DNA of 64,000 bases from Candidatus Sulfotelmatobacter sp. GTDB lineage: Bacteria; Vulcanimicrobiota; Vulcanimicrobiia; Vulcanimicrobiales; Vulcanimicrobiaceae. The first letter of the stretch is position 1; the number at the start of each line of letters is the position of its first letter. The notes beneath the pieces were generated by a model. It was given only the letters and a program-made list of their open reading frames with translations, did not search any database and was not told where the DNA came from. Of this stretch, positions 35,356-44,918 are shown piece by piece. The stretch covers positions 62,001 through 126,000 of the forward strand of contig DATJRY010000017.1 in NCBI GenBank assembly GCA_035504415.1. The letters are read 5' to 3'. Position numbers and translations under genes: made by a program.

Positions 35356-35687
35356 TGATCGACGTCGAGCAGTTCTTCGCCGTCGACGTTCGTATCGGGA
35401 CGATCCTCGCCGCGGAGCCGTTCCCCGAGGTGCGCAAGCCGGCGTTCAAGCTGACGATCGACTTCGGCGCCGAGATCGGCACCAAACGCTCGAGCGCGCA
35501 GATCACCGTCCACTATACCTGCGACGAGCTGGTCGGCCGCCAAGTCGCCGCGGTGGTCAATCTCCCACCGCGGCGCATCGGCCCGTTCGTCTCGGAGGTG
35601 CTCACCCTCGGCTTCCCCGACGCCGAGGGTGCCGTCGTGCTGTTCTCCCCGGACCTGCCGGTCCCGAACGGCGCGCGGTTATACTGA
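35355..35687 (+). CDS. csaA: CsaA-type tRNA-binding-domain protein
   Basis: This 110-residue protein is a stand-alone EMAP-like tRNA-binding OB fold: VDVRIGTILAAEPFPEVRKPAFKL near the start, KRSSAQITVHY in the middle and NLPPRRIGPFVSEVLTLG at the end match the CsaA family (about 110 residues, homodimer). CsaA is described as an export-related chaperone and tRNA-binding protein. The GTG start at 35355 overlaps the SDR stop by one base. The gene ends just before the GC content drops. Confidence 0.92.
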   Translation: MIDVEQFFAVDVRIGTILAAEPFPEVRKPAFKLTIDFGAEIGTKRSSAQITVHYTCDELVGRQVAAVVNLPPRRIGPFVSEVLTLGFPDAEGAVVLFSPDLPVPNGARLY

Positions 35688-35694
35688 CGAGGTA

Positions 35695-35724
35695 TTGAGT
35701 GCTTCACCTCATTCGTGCTACAAT
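35695..35724 (+). promoter_or_regulatory. Sigma70-like promoter of the low-GC islet
   Basis: TTGAGT at 35695-35700 and TACAAT at 35719-35724 are separated by 18 bases. These are close to TTGACA and TATAAT, which is rare in this GC-rich window. The -10 hexamer spans the centre of the perfect palindrome 35701-35745, so a bound repressor would occlude RNA polymerase. Transcription would begin near 35731, a few bases before the GTG of the small ORF. Confidence 0.6.
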
Positions 35725-35745
35725 GTAGCACGAATGAGGTGAAGC
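35701..35745. repeat. Perfect inverted repeat, 21-base arms, 3-base spacer (probable operator)
   Basis: Bases 35701-35721 are the exact reverse complement of 35725-35745, with AAT between. A further 6-base pair (CGAGGT at 35688-35693 with ACCTCG at 35752-35757) flanks it. Perfection over 42 bases shows it is maintained or recent. Position over a promoter and before a ribbon-helix-helix gene favours an operator; a mobile-element end or hairpin terminator (there is no T-run) is less likely. Confidence 0.85.
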
Positions 35746-35891
35746 TTCCGGACCTCGCTTTCAGCGAGTACTTCTACGATCACAACCACCAGCACAATAT
35801 AACCGCTGAAGATGTGCTCGACGCGGTAGTGGATTATCTGCGAAGAAGCGGAAGGATTTTTGTGGGTGCTTTCTGCCTTCCCATCGGGTGA
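35739..35891 (+). CDS. Small ORF, possibly a truncated or frameshifted toxin-like (DUF4258-like) protein
   Basis: A GTG at 35739, inside the right palindrome arm, opens a 50-residue frame in low-GC DNA (bases 35761-35820 are 29 of 60 G+C). It contains HNITAEDVLDAVVDYL, a His-rich then amphipathic pattern reminiscent of small DUF4258-type toxin proteins, which are usually about 90 residues. If one base were skipped near the stop, the frame would continue to a stop at 35953-35955, overlapping the next gene's start by 20 bases as toxin-antitoxin genes often do. I cannot confirm a family; it may be a remnant. Confidence 0.35.
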   Translation: MKLPDLAFSEYFYDHNHQHNITAEDVLDAVVDYLRRSGRIFVGAFCLPIG

Positions 35892-35935
35892 GGCGGACGT
35901 GAAGCGTGCCCGCGCCGTACGCGTTGGAGAAGACA

Positions 35936-36418
35936 ATGACAAGACGAGCAGGTGAGCTGGTCGAAGGCGATGAGTCGCTTTGGCACGACGCCTCGATATT
36001 GTCGGCGCGGGAAACGAAGGACGCGAAGATTCACGTTACGCTGCGTCTTGACCCCGCCGTCTATCGAGCGGTCCTAAGTGAGAAACGACGCGAAAAAGAT
36101 CGTACGATAACTGCTACGATCGAGCGTTTGCTCAAACGTGGGCTCGATGCGGCGATGTCGGCCTCGCCGGACGTACTCGATACGTATTTTGACTACGTTC
36201 GAAACTTGGCGATGCACAGCGCTGCACAAGATGCCCTCATCGAATGCATTCTTGCGCACCTGAAGCCTCAATCAAAAAGAGACAAGGCGCTGATCGTTCA
36301 GTTCCAACGATCGCGCCTTGTCTCGGAGAAGCTCTTCAGCCCCCTGTGGAAGGCAAAATCCGGTCAGTCTAGGCCGGAACCTTCGGGACCAGCGCGGGCG
36401 CGCCGAGTGACTCGATGA
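35936..36418 (+). CDS. Ribbon-helix-helix (CopG/Arc-like) DNA-binding protein in a low-GC islet
   Basis: This 160-residue protein has a central IHVTLRLDPAVYRAV strand-helix followed by TITATIERLLKRGLDAA, the pattern of a ribbon-helix-helix domain (about residues 31-75). The C-terminal half is helical and unrecognised. ATG 35936 has a GGAGAAG site 5-11 bases upstream, better than the GTG at 35906. Base use is far lower in GC than its neighbours (36061-36120 is 28 of 60 G+C, against 44 of 60 at 34801-34860), which points to horizontal acquisition. The last 50 bases overlap the convergent SDR gene and have normal high GC, so the original 3' end may be lost. It likely binds the upstream palindrome. 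Confidence 0.7.
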   Translation: MTRRAGELVEGDESLWHDASILSARETKDAKIHVTLRLDPAVYRAVLSEKRREKDRTITATIERLLKRGLDAAMSASPDVLDTYFDYVRNLAMHSAAQDALIECILAHLKPQSKRDKALIVQFQRSRLVSEKLFSPLWKAKSGQSRPEPSGPARARRVTR

Positions 36419-37235
36419 CGGCGCGCTGGATCGGTTCCGTTGCGGCGTTGATCGCTTCGACGGGCGGGGTGTGCGGCGTGACGGTACGGAACGGGCGCGT
36501 GCCGGCGGGCGCGTTAGCGAGCCGGAGCACGACGTCGGCGACGTCCTGCGGGTCGTTGTCCTTGCCGCGCTCGACGATGCGCTGCATCGCGTTGGCGCTC
36601 ATGGCCGCCAGCTCCGGACCGTAGGACCGCTCGCGGGCCTCGTCGTCGGGACGGGCGGGCTTGCCGATGATCTCGGTCGGGTACGCGCCCGGCTCGACGA
36701 TCGCGACGTCGACGTCGAACGGCGCCAGCTCGTACTGCGCGGCCTGTGCCAGCGCTTCGAGCGCCCACTTCGAGGAGTCGTAGATGCCGCCGAACGGGAA
36801 CACCAGCCGGCCGACGACCGACGAGATGAAGATCACCAGGCCGTTCTTGCGCTCGCGCATGGCGGGCAAGAAGGCGCGGTTGACACGCAGCGGGCCGAAG
36901 ACGTTGGTCGCGTAGAGCTGCTCGACGCGCTGCGGCGTGAACGCTTCCTGGACGCCGAACCAGGCGACGCCGGCGTTGTTGACGAGGACGTCGATCGCGC
37001 CGACCTCCTCTTGGATCGCGGTGGCCGCCTTCTCGACGGAGGCGTCGTCGGTGACGTCGAGCTCGACGACGTCGATGCCGGCGTCGCGCAGGCGGCCCGC
37101 GGCGGCGGCGTTCGCGCCCGCGACGTTGCGCATGGTCGCGAACACGCGCCAGCCGTCGGCGTGCAGCGTTTGCGCCGTCAGGGCGCCGAATCCGGTGCTC
37201 GCACCGGTGATCAGGATGGTCTTCTTCTCAGCCAT
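36369..37235 (-). CDS. SDR-family oxidoreductase (classical, retinol-dehydrogenase-like)
   Basis: This 288-residue short-chain dehydrogenase has TGASTGFG (cofactor turn, 10-17), NNAGVAWFG, catalytic Ser in FISSVVGR and YDSSK with Tyr/Lys, and VEPGAYPTE after the active site. It probably uses NADP(H); the substrate is unknown. ATG 37235 is clear. The downstream end overlaps the islet RHH gene by 50 bases. Confidence 0.9.
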   Translation of the reverse strand: MAEKKTILITGASTGFGALTAQTLHADGWRVFATMRNVAGANAAAAGRLRDAGIDVVELDVTDDASVEKAATAIQEEVGAIDVLVNNAGVAWFGVQEAFTPQRVEQLYATNVFGPLRVNRAFLPAMRERKNGLVIFISSVVGRLVFPFGGIYDSSKWALEALAQAAQYELAPFDVDVAIVEPGAYPTEIIGKPARPDDEARERSYGPELAAMSANAMQRIVERGKDNDPQDVADVVLRLANAPAGTRPFRTVTPHTPPVEAINAATEPIQRAVIESLGAPALVPKVPA

Positions 37236-37328
37236 GAGGCCCCCACGGTAGCATCGTGACTTGCAAAATGAAAGGTACGTACTGCGAGGTTAGCTTGTTC
37301 CCGAGCGGGACCTTTAGCCGAAGGGCTG

Positions 37329-39125
37329 CTAGCGGGCGGCGTCGCGGGCGCGCAGGTCCTCGGCGTACGCGGCGTCGATCAGGTCGGCGTAGCGCTTCTC
37401 GACCACGCGGCGCTTGATCTTGAGCGTCGGGGAGAGTTCCCCGTCCTCGATGGTCAGCTCGCGCGGGAGGATCGCGACGCGGCGGATCTGCTCGTAGGCG
37501 GCGAGGTCCTTGGTGTTCTCGGTGACCTCGCACACGACGTACTCGCGCACGCGCGGGTTCTGCGCCATCTCGGCCGTCGTCATCGACTCCGGCAGATCGA
37601 GCTCGGTACGGAGCAGGTTCCAGCTCGGCGCGACCAGCGCCATCGGGTGCGGGCGCTCCGCGCCCGCGACCATCACCTGCGCGATCGAGATCGAGCGTTT
37701 GATGGCGGTCTCGATGCGGGCCGGTGAGATCCACTTGCCGCCGCTGGTCTTGAAGATCTCGCGCTTGCGATCGGTGATGCGCAAATGCGTGCCGGCGAAC
37801 TCGCCGATGTCGCCGGTGCGGAACCACCCGTCGGCGGTGAACGGCTGCTCCGCGGGCGGCAGCTTGTAGTAGCCCAGCATGACGTTGGGGCCTTTGACGA
37901 GCACCTCGCCGTCCTCGTCGAGCTTGACCTCGACGTGGCTGATCGGCGTGCCGACCGTGCCGAGCTCGTTGTCGTCGGGGCGGTTGACGGTCACCACCGG
38001 TGAGGTCTCGGTCATGCCGTAGCCTTCGAGGACGTCGAGTCCCATCGCCGCCAGCGTGAGGGCGGTGTCGCGGTGCAGCGGCGCGCTGCCGCTGACGAAG
38101 TAGCGCAGGCGGTCCAGACCCAGCCGTGGGCGGATGCGTTTGAGGACGAGGGCGTTGGCCAGCGCGTGTTGCGCGCGCAGCGCCGGGGCGATCGTGCCGC
38201 CCTCGCGCTTGGCGCGCTCGTACGCGGTTCCGATCTCGAGCGCCCACGGGACGAGGCGCGCTTGCGCGCCGCCGGCGCTGCGCGCGTTGCCGACGATCCC
38301 CGCCAGCAGCCGCTCGAAGATGCGCGGCACGAACGCGACGTAGTGCGGCCGCACCGCGCGCAGGTCTTCCAACAAATGGTCGGGCGTGGTGACGTAGTGC
38401 GTGAGCAGGTTGTAGAGATACCCCAGCGCGTCGGTGTGCTCGAAGATGTGCGCCAGCGGCAAGACCGAGAGTCCCACCTCGCCTTCGTGCAGCCCGCTGG
38501 ACGCGGGGTCGTAGGCGTCGACGACGTTGGACACCAGGTTGCGGTGCGAGAGCATCACGCCTTTGGGCGTGCCGGTGGTCCCCGAGGTGTAGATCAGCAC
38601 GGCCAGGTCGTCGAGCTTGCCGTCAGCGGTGAAGCCCGCCAGCGCACCGGGGTCGGCGTCGAGCAGGGCTTCGCCCTCGGCGATCAGCGCCTGCAGACCG
38701 GTCTCCGTGGTGCTGTCGAGCGCGACCAGCGCCGGGGCGGACGGCACCGCCTGGCCGATCCGCTCGGCCGCGCCGGTGTCGCCGACGAACGCCAGCTTGG
38801 CCGCGCTGTCGGCCAGGATGTAGCCGAGCTGGTCGTCGGCGGTGGTCGCGAAGACCGGCACGACCACGGCGCCGGCGTAGAGGATCCCGAAGTCCGCCAG
38901 CAGCCAGGCGAGCGAGTTCTCGGCGACGAGCGCCACCCGGTCCCCGAAACCGACGCCGCGGGCACGCAGCGCGTAGGCGATCGCGGCCGCCCGGCGGTGG
39001 ACGTCGGCCGCACTGAGCGCGGTGGTGCGGCCGCCGACCCGTTCCGCCAAGGCGATCGAACGGGGGTGGGACAGGCGCTCGGCGATGAACGCCGGCAGCG
39101 TCGGCAGCGCGTCGGAAGGGGACAT
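37329..39125 (-). CDS. Long-chain fatty-acid-CoA ligase (AMP-binding, FadD15/FAA1-like)
   Basis: This enzyme of about 598 residues activates fatty acids to acyl-CoA. It has the P-loop YTSGTTGTPKGVMLSH, GYGMTETSPV (A5), WFRTGDIGEF (A7) and DRKREIFKTSGGKWISP (A8) typical of long-chain ligases with a P-loop gate. Near the end is LSPTLKIKRR with the conserved Lys. ATG 39125 is preferred because GAGG lies 5 bases before it; GTG 39131 is an alternative. It is divergent from the PadR-led beta-oxidation operon, so the two probably share regulation. Confidence 0.92.
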   Translation of the reverse strand: MSPSDALPTLPAFIAERLSHPRSIALAERVGGRTTALSAADVHRRAAAIAYALRARGVGFGDRVALVAENSLAWLLADFGILYAGAVVVPVFATTADDQLGYILADSAAKLAFVGDTGAAERIGQAVPSAPALVALDSTTETGLQALIAEGEALLDADPGALAGFTADGKLDDLAVLIYTSGTTGTPKGVMLSHRNLVSNVVDAYDPASSGLHEGEVGLSVLPLAHIFEHTDALGYLYNLLTHYVTTPDHLLEDLRAVRPHYVAFVPRIFERLLAGIVGNARSAGGAQARLVPWALEIGTAYERAKREGGTIAPALRAQHALANALVLKRIRPRLGLDRLRYFVSGSAPLHRDTALTLAAMGLDVLEGYGMTETSPVVTVNRPDDNELGTVGTPISHVEVKLDEDGEVLVKGPNVMLGYYKLPPAEQPFTADGWFRTGDIGEFAGTHLRITDRKREIFKTSGGKWISPARIETAIKRSISIAQVMVAGAERPHPMALVAPSWNLLRTELDLPESMTTAEMAQNPRVREYVVCEVTENTKDLAAYEQIRRVAILPRELTIEDGELSPTLKIKRRVVEKRYADLIDAAYAEDLRARDAAR

Positions 39126-39169
39126 CGACACCTCGAGGCGGACCGGTCGGGAAAGGGTGGGGATGGCCC

Positions 39170-39203
39170 TTGACGGCTTAACCCTAACCTATTATGAATA
39201 ATA
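39170..39203. promoter_or_regulatory. Promoter with AT-rich palindromic operator before the fatty-acid operon
   Basis: TTGACG at 39170-39175 and TATGAA at 39193-39198, with a 17-base spacer, form a credible promoter for the PadR gene. Overlying the -10 is the perfect palindrome TATTATGAATAATA at 39190-39203 (6-base arms, GA spacer). Its position between divergent fadD-like and padR genes makes it the best candidate site for PadR autoregulation and control of both directions. Confidence 0.6.
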
Positions 39204-39204
39204 T

Positions 39205-39642
39205 ATGTCGATGCGGTCAAGGGCGGCGCAAGCCGTTTCCGAGGACGCCGGGGACGATCCCGGCGACCTGCCGGCGCTGTGGGGCGACCGCATCTTCACC
39301 GGTGAGGTCAAAACCAAGACGGTGTTTCCCGCTCTGGTCCTCTCGATGCTGCACGCCCAGCCCGACAGCGGCTACCGGCTCATGCAGCGGATCGCCGGCC
39401 TGAGCGGCATCTTCTCGGTCAACCCGAACACCGTCTACCCGCTCTTGCGGCGGCTCGAAGAGCGGGGCTTCATCCGCGGCGAGCTCGACGCCACCACCAA
39501 GCGCGGCACCACGGTCTACTCGATCACCGAGGCGGGCGAAGAACGCCTCGATCGCATCAAGATCAACTTCAAGCCCTACCTGACCAATCTGATCGCGGCC
39601 CTGCAGCAAGTGCGCCGCGACTTGTACGGAGAGACGTCATGA
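39205..39642 (+). CDS. PadR-family transcriptional regulator heading the beta-oxidation operon
   Basis: This 145-residue protein has a PadR winged helix (about 38-110): TVFPALVLSMLHAQPDSGYRLMQRI, then NPNTVYPLLRRLEERGFIRGE, and a wing with VYSITEAGEERL. The short C-terminal helix fits subfamily-2-like members. ATG 39205 or ATG 39211 are both possible; the first would make the mRNA nearly leaderless. The stop overlaps the acyl-CoA dehydrogenase ATG by 4 bases. Control of fatty-acid genes by PadR would be unusual but is the simplest reading of the layout. Confidence 0.88.
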   Translation: MSMRSRAAQAVSEDAGDDPGDLPALWGDRIFTGEVKTKTVFPALVLSMLHAQPDSGYRLMQRIAGLSGIFSVNPNTVYPLLRRLEERGFIRGELDATTKRGTTVYSITEAGEERLDRIKINFKPYLTNLIAALQQVRRDLYGETS

Positions 39643-41459
39643 GCACCTACCGCGCGCCGTTGCGCGACATGCAGTTCGTCCTGCGCGAGCTCGCGGACGC
39701 CGAGGCGATCGCGAAGCTCCCCGGTTTCGAGGACACGACCGACGTCCTCGACGCGATCCTCGACGAAGCGTCGACGTTCGCGACCGAGGTTCTCGACCCG
39801 ATCAACCAGAGCGGCGACAAAGAGGGCTGCAGCTGGAACGACGGCGTCGTGACGACGCCCAAGGGCTTCAAAGAGGCGTACACCAGCTTCGCCAAAGCGG
39901 GTTGGATCGGGTTGCCCGTCTCGCCGGAATTCGGCGGTCAGGGCCTGCCCTCGCTCATGCTCGGGCCGACGCTCGAGATGTGGAACGCCGCTAACGTCGG
40001 CTTCGCCAACGGTCCGCTGCTCAACCAGGGCGCGATCGAGGCGATCGAACAGTTCGGCAACGACGAGCAGAAGCAGAAGTTCATTCCGAAGCTCGTCAGC
40101 GGCGAGTGGACGGGAACGATGTGCCTGACCGAGCCGCAGGCCGGCTCCGATCTCGCGCAGGTCCGCACCCAGGCGATTCCCGAGGGCGATCACTACCGCA
40201 TCAAGGGCCAGAAGATTTTCATCACGTTCGGCGAGCACGACATGGCGCCGAACATCATCCACTTGGTGCTCGCGCGTCTGCCCGACGCACCGCTGGGCAC
40301 CAAGGGCATCTCGATGTTCATCGTCCCCAAGGTGATGGTCGGCGACGACGGTTCGCTGGGCGAGCGCAACGACGTCAAGTGCGCCGGCATCGAGCACAAG
40401 ATGGGGATCAACGCCAACCCGACCTGCACGCTCAACTACGGCGAGGCGGGCCAAGGCGCGATCGGCTACCTTGTCGGTGAGGCGAACCGCGGCCTGGAGT
40501 ACATGTTCGTGATGATGAACGCCGCGCGCTTCAGCGTGGGCGTGCAGGGTCTGGCGATCGCCGACCGTGCCTATCAGCACGCCGTCGAGTACGCCAAAGA
40601 GCGCATCCAGTTCCGCGACGCTGCCTCGCGCAGCCCCGAGCCGGTCGCGATCATCAAGCACCCCGACGTGCGGCGCATGCTGCTGTGGTGCAAGGCCAAC
40701 GTCGAGGCGATGCGCGCCCTCTCGTACGTCACCGCAGCCTCGCTCGACCTGGCGCACAAGTCGCCCGACGAAGCGACCCGCAAGGAGCATCAGGCCTTCG
40801 TCGAGCTGATGATCCCGATCGTCAAGGGCTGGTGCACGGAGACCGCGCAAGACGTCGCGTCGACCGCGCTGCAAGTCTTCGGCGGCATGGGCTACATCGA
40901 AGAGACGGGCATCGCGCAGCAGTACCGCGACGTGCGCATCACGACGATCTACGAAGGCACCACCGGTATCCAGGCGCTCGACCTGGTCGGCCGCAAGCTG
41001 GTGCGCGACATGGGCGCCAGCGCGACCAAGGTCCTCAAGACGATCGGCAAGTTCGCAAAGCAGCTGGCCGAGTCGCCCAACAAGGACGTCGCCGCGCTCG
41101 CCGGCCCGCTCGGCGATGCCACGAAGGCGCTGGGCGAGACCGCGCAGTGGATCGGCATGAACGCGATGGGCGACCTCAACAAGGCCTTCGCCGCGTCGGT
41201 CCCGTTCATGAAGTTCTTCGGCGTCGTCGCCGGCGGCTGGCAGCTCCTCCGCGGCGCGGAGATCGCGGCGCAGAAGCTGGCGGCGGGCGAGAGCGATCCG
41301 TTCTACACCGCCAAGATCCAGACCGCGACGTTCTACGCGCACCACGTCCTCAGCCAGGCGGCCTGGTACCAGAAGCAGATCACCGAAGGGTCGGGCGACG
41401 TCATGGCCGTCGGTGAGGAGGCGTTCGAAGTCGAGCGCCGCGCCCTGGTTACCGCCTAA
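39639..41459 (+). CDS. Acyl-CoA dehydrogenase (long form with C-terminal extension)
   Basis: This 606-residue FAD enzyme carries out the first oxidation step of beta-oxidation. Features are CLTEPQAGSDLAQVRT (FAD/substrate contact), the HKMGINANPTC segment, RFSVGVQGLAIAD, FGGMGYIEETGIAQQYRD and the catalytic Glu in IYEGTTGIQALDL. About 120 extra C-terminal residues match the acetyl-CoA dehydrogenase-like C-terminal domain of FadE5-type enzymes. ATG 39639 overlaps the padR stop. It is followed by the trifunctional-type gene and thiolase. Confidence 0.95.
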   Translation: MSTYRAPLRDMQFVLRELADAEAIAKLPGFEDTTDVLDAILDEASTFATEVLDPINQSGDKEGCSWNDGVVTTPKGFKEAYTSFAKAGWIGLPVSPEFGGQGLPSLMLGPTLEMWNAANVGFANGPLLNQGAIEAIEQFGNDEQKQKFIPKLVSGEWTGTMCLTEPQAGSDLAQVRTQAIPEGDHYRIKGQKIFITFGEHDMAPNIIHLVLARLPDAPLGTKGISMFIVPKVMVGDDGSLGERNDVKCAGIEHKMGINANPTCTLNYGEAGQGAIGYLVGEANRGLEYMFVMMNAARFSVGVQGLAIADRAYQHAVEYAKERIQFRDAASRSPEPVAIIKHPDVRRMLLWCKANVEAMRALSYVTAASLDLAHKSPDEATRKEHQAFVELMIPIVKGWCTETAQDVASTALQVFGGMGYIEETGIAQQYRDVRITTIYEGTTGIQALDLVGRKLVRDMGASATKVLKTIGKFAKQLAESPNKDVAALAGPLGDATKALGETAQWIGMNAMGDLNKAFAASVPFMKFFGVVAGGWQLLRGAEIAAQKLAAGESDPFYTAKIQTATFYAHHVLSQAAWYQKQITEGSGDVMAVGEEAFEVERRALVTA

Positions 41460-41487
41460 ACACAGCGAGTCGAAGTAGAAGAAGGCA

Positions 41488-43615
41488 ATGAGCGAACTCA
41501 CCCAACCGCAGTGGAAGGTTCGTGGCGAGGACGCCGGCAACGGCGTCCGCGTCATCACCCTCGACAGCCCGCCGGTCAACGCGCTTTCGTTCGCGCTGTG
41601 CGCGGAGCTGGTCGCGGCGATCCACGAAGCCGAGAACGACCCCAACGTCTCGACGGTCGTCATCACCGGCGCCAACGGCTTCTTGTCCGGCGGCGCGGAC
41701 GTCAACGACCTCAACAACATCGACGCGCGTCCGGGCCCGGAGACGAAGACGGCGCGCGACGTCATGGCCGCCATCGAGCACGGCAAGAAGCTCTACGTCG
41801 CGGCCATCGACGGTCAGGCGCTGGGCGGCGGCTTCGAGCTGGCGCTGACGTGCGACTACCGCGTCGCGACGTCGAAGTCGCGCGTCGGCCTGCCGGAGAT
41901 CAAGCTCGGCCTGCTGCCGGGGGCCGGCGGCACGCAGCGTCTGCCGCGCCTGGTCGGCGCGCAAGACGCGATGCAGATGATGCTCAAGGGCGAGAACGTC
42001 AAAGCGCCCGACGCCCTGCAGAAGAAGATGCTCGACGACGTCGTCGACGGCGACGTCGTCGCCGCGGCCAAGGCCTACGCCGGCAAGCCGAAGCGTCGTC
42101 TCTCGGCGCTGCAAGCCGGGCTGGGCATTCCGAACCTGGGCTTGTTCGCGACGCCGTTCGTCGTCGCGCAGGCGCACAAGATGGTGCCGCCCGAGGACAA
42201 CGGCGGCTTGGCCGCCCACAAGCTGATCGACGCCGTGCAGGCCGCGGTCGAGCTGCCGTTCGAGCGCGGTCTCGCGCGCGAGTATCGCCTGTTCGACGAG
42301 CTGCTGGCCTCGAAGCCCTCGGCCGCGCTGCGCCACATCTTCTTCGCCGAGCGCGAGCTGGGCAAGGTGCCGGGCCTGCCGAAGACCGAGCCGCTGCCGA
42401 TCAAGAAGGCCGCCGTCATCGGCGCCGGGACGATGGGCACCGGGATCGCGATCACCTTCGCCAGCGTCGGTATCCCGGTGACGGTCGTCGACATCAGCGA
42501 GGAACAGATCGCCAAGGCGCGCGAGCTGGTCTTCGGGACGTTCTCGTACCACGTGAAGAAGGGCCGGCTGACGCAGGAGCAGGCCTGGCAGCAGAGCCAG
42601 CTCGTGTCGTTCGAGTCGGACTATGACGAGATCAAAGACGTCGACGTCGTCGTCGAGGCGGTCGTCGAGCGGATGGACCTCAAGAAGCAGATCTTCCAGA
42701 AGCTCGACGCGACCGTCAAGCCGGAAGCGATTCTGGCCTCGAACACCTCGACGCTCGACATCGACGAGATGGCCGCGCAGACGAAGCGCCCCGACAAGGT
42801 CGTCGGCTTGCACTTCTTCGCGCCGGCCAACATCATGAAGCTGCTCGAGATCGTGCGCGGCAAGGACACCTCGGCGCAGACCCTGCAGACCGCGATCGCG
42901 CTCGGCAAGACGCTGCGCAAGGTCGCCGTCATCTCGGGCAACGCGTTCGGGTTCATCGGCAACCGGATGTTCTTCGACTACGCGCGCGAAGCGATGGCGC
43001 TGGCGACCGAAGGTGCAACGCCGACCCGCATCGATGCGGTCATGAAGGCTGCGGGGATGGCCATGGGGCCGTTCGCGACGTTCGACCTCTCCGGCGTGGA
43101 CGTGTTCTACCACATCCAGAAGGAGCGGCCCGACTCGCTGGGCGCCAAGACCTCCGTCGTCGACACCATGTACGAGCGCAAGCGCTGGGGCCAGAAGACC
43201 GGCGGCGGTTTCCACGATTACGTCAAGGGCAACCGCGAGCCGCAGCGCTCCGAGGAGATCGAGCAGCTGTTCGCCGAGGACGCCAAGCGTCTGGGCGTCA
43301 CGCCGCGCGAGATCTCCGACGAGGAGATCATCAACCGGCTGTGGCTGGCGCTGGCGAACGTCGGCGCCGACCTGCTCGAGAAGCAGATCGCGCTGCGGCC
43401 CGGCGACGAAGACATCGTCTTCATCTACGGCTACGGCTTCCCGCCCCACCACGGCGGCCCGATGTGGTACGTCGACGAGATCGGCGTGCAGAAGGCCGTC
43501 GACATCATGGAAGGCTACCGGTCGCAGTTCGGCGACCAGTGGACCCCCGCGCCGCTGCTGGTCGACATCGCCAAGCGCGGCGGCACCATCGCGAACGCAA
43601 CCAAGGAGCTGACTC

Positions 43616-43623
<8 letters not shown>
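41488..43623 (+). CDS. Enoyl-CoA hydratase / 3-hydroxyacyl-CoA dehydrogenase fusion (FadB/FadJ type)
   Basis: This 711-residue bifunctional protein catalyses hydration and NAD-dependent oxidation of enoyl-CoA. The N-terminal crotonase domain (1-190) has [12 protein letters not shown] and [21 protein letters not shown] with the catalytic Glu. The dehydrogenase part has [14 protein letters not shown] (about 312-325), [17 protein letters not shown] with the catalytic His, [12 protein letters not shown], and the C-terminal [12 protein letters not shown] block. An AGAAGG site precedes ATG 41488. It overlaps the thiolase gene by 8 bases. Confidence 0.95.
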
Positions 43624-44803
<1,180 letters not shown>

Positions 44804-44829
44804 GTCAGCGCGAGCGCGCTCCTCGCGCG

Positions 44830-44860
44830 GAAGGCGTGCCCGGCGGCACGCCTTCTTTTT
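44830..44860 (+). terminator. Intrinsic terminator of the beta-oxidation operon
   Basis: A perfect 11-bp stem (GAAGGCGTGCC at 44830-44840 with GGCACGCCTTC at 44845-44855) and a CGGC loop are followed by TTTTT at 44856-44860. It sits 27 bases after the thiolase stop. It is the only textbook intrinsic terminator I found in the window. Confidence 0.93.
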
Positions 44861-44918
44861 CTTGTCAGTCGTCCGCGTGCGGCTTGACCGGTCCGGGCGC
44901 GCCATGCTAAGGTAGTTC

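Noticed and set aside
35718-35942. Minus-strand 74-codon frame with a hydrophobic stretch across the islet
   Set aside because: It reads through the palindrome and has no ribosome-binding site; the plus-strand signals (promoter, RHH gene) are better supported.
37275-37328. Possible terminator or operator (AGCC-GAAG-GGCT hairpin, GTACGTAC palindrome) between fadD-like and SDR genes
   Set aside because: Stems of only 4 bases and no T-run; not strong enough to list.
39176-39192. Telomere-like TTAACCCTAACCT stretch
   Set aside because: Only one and a half units, in a promoter spacer; no repeat array.
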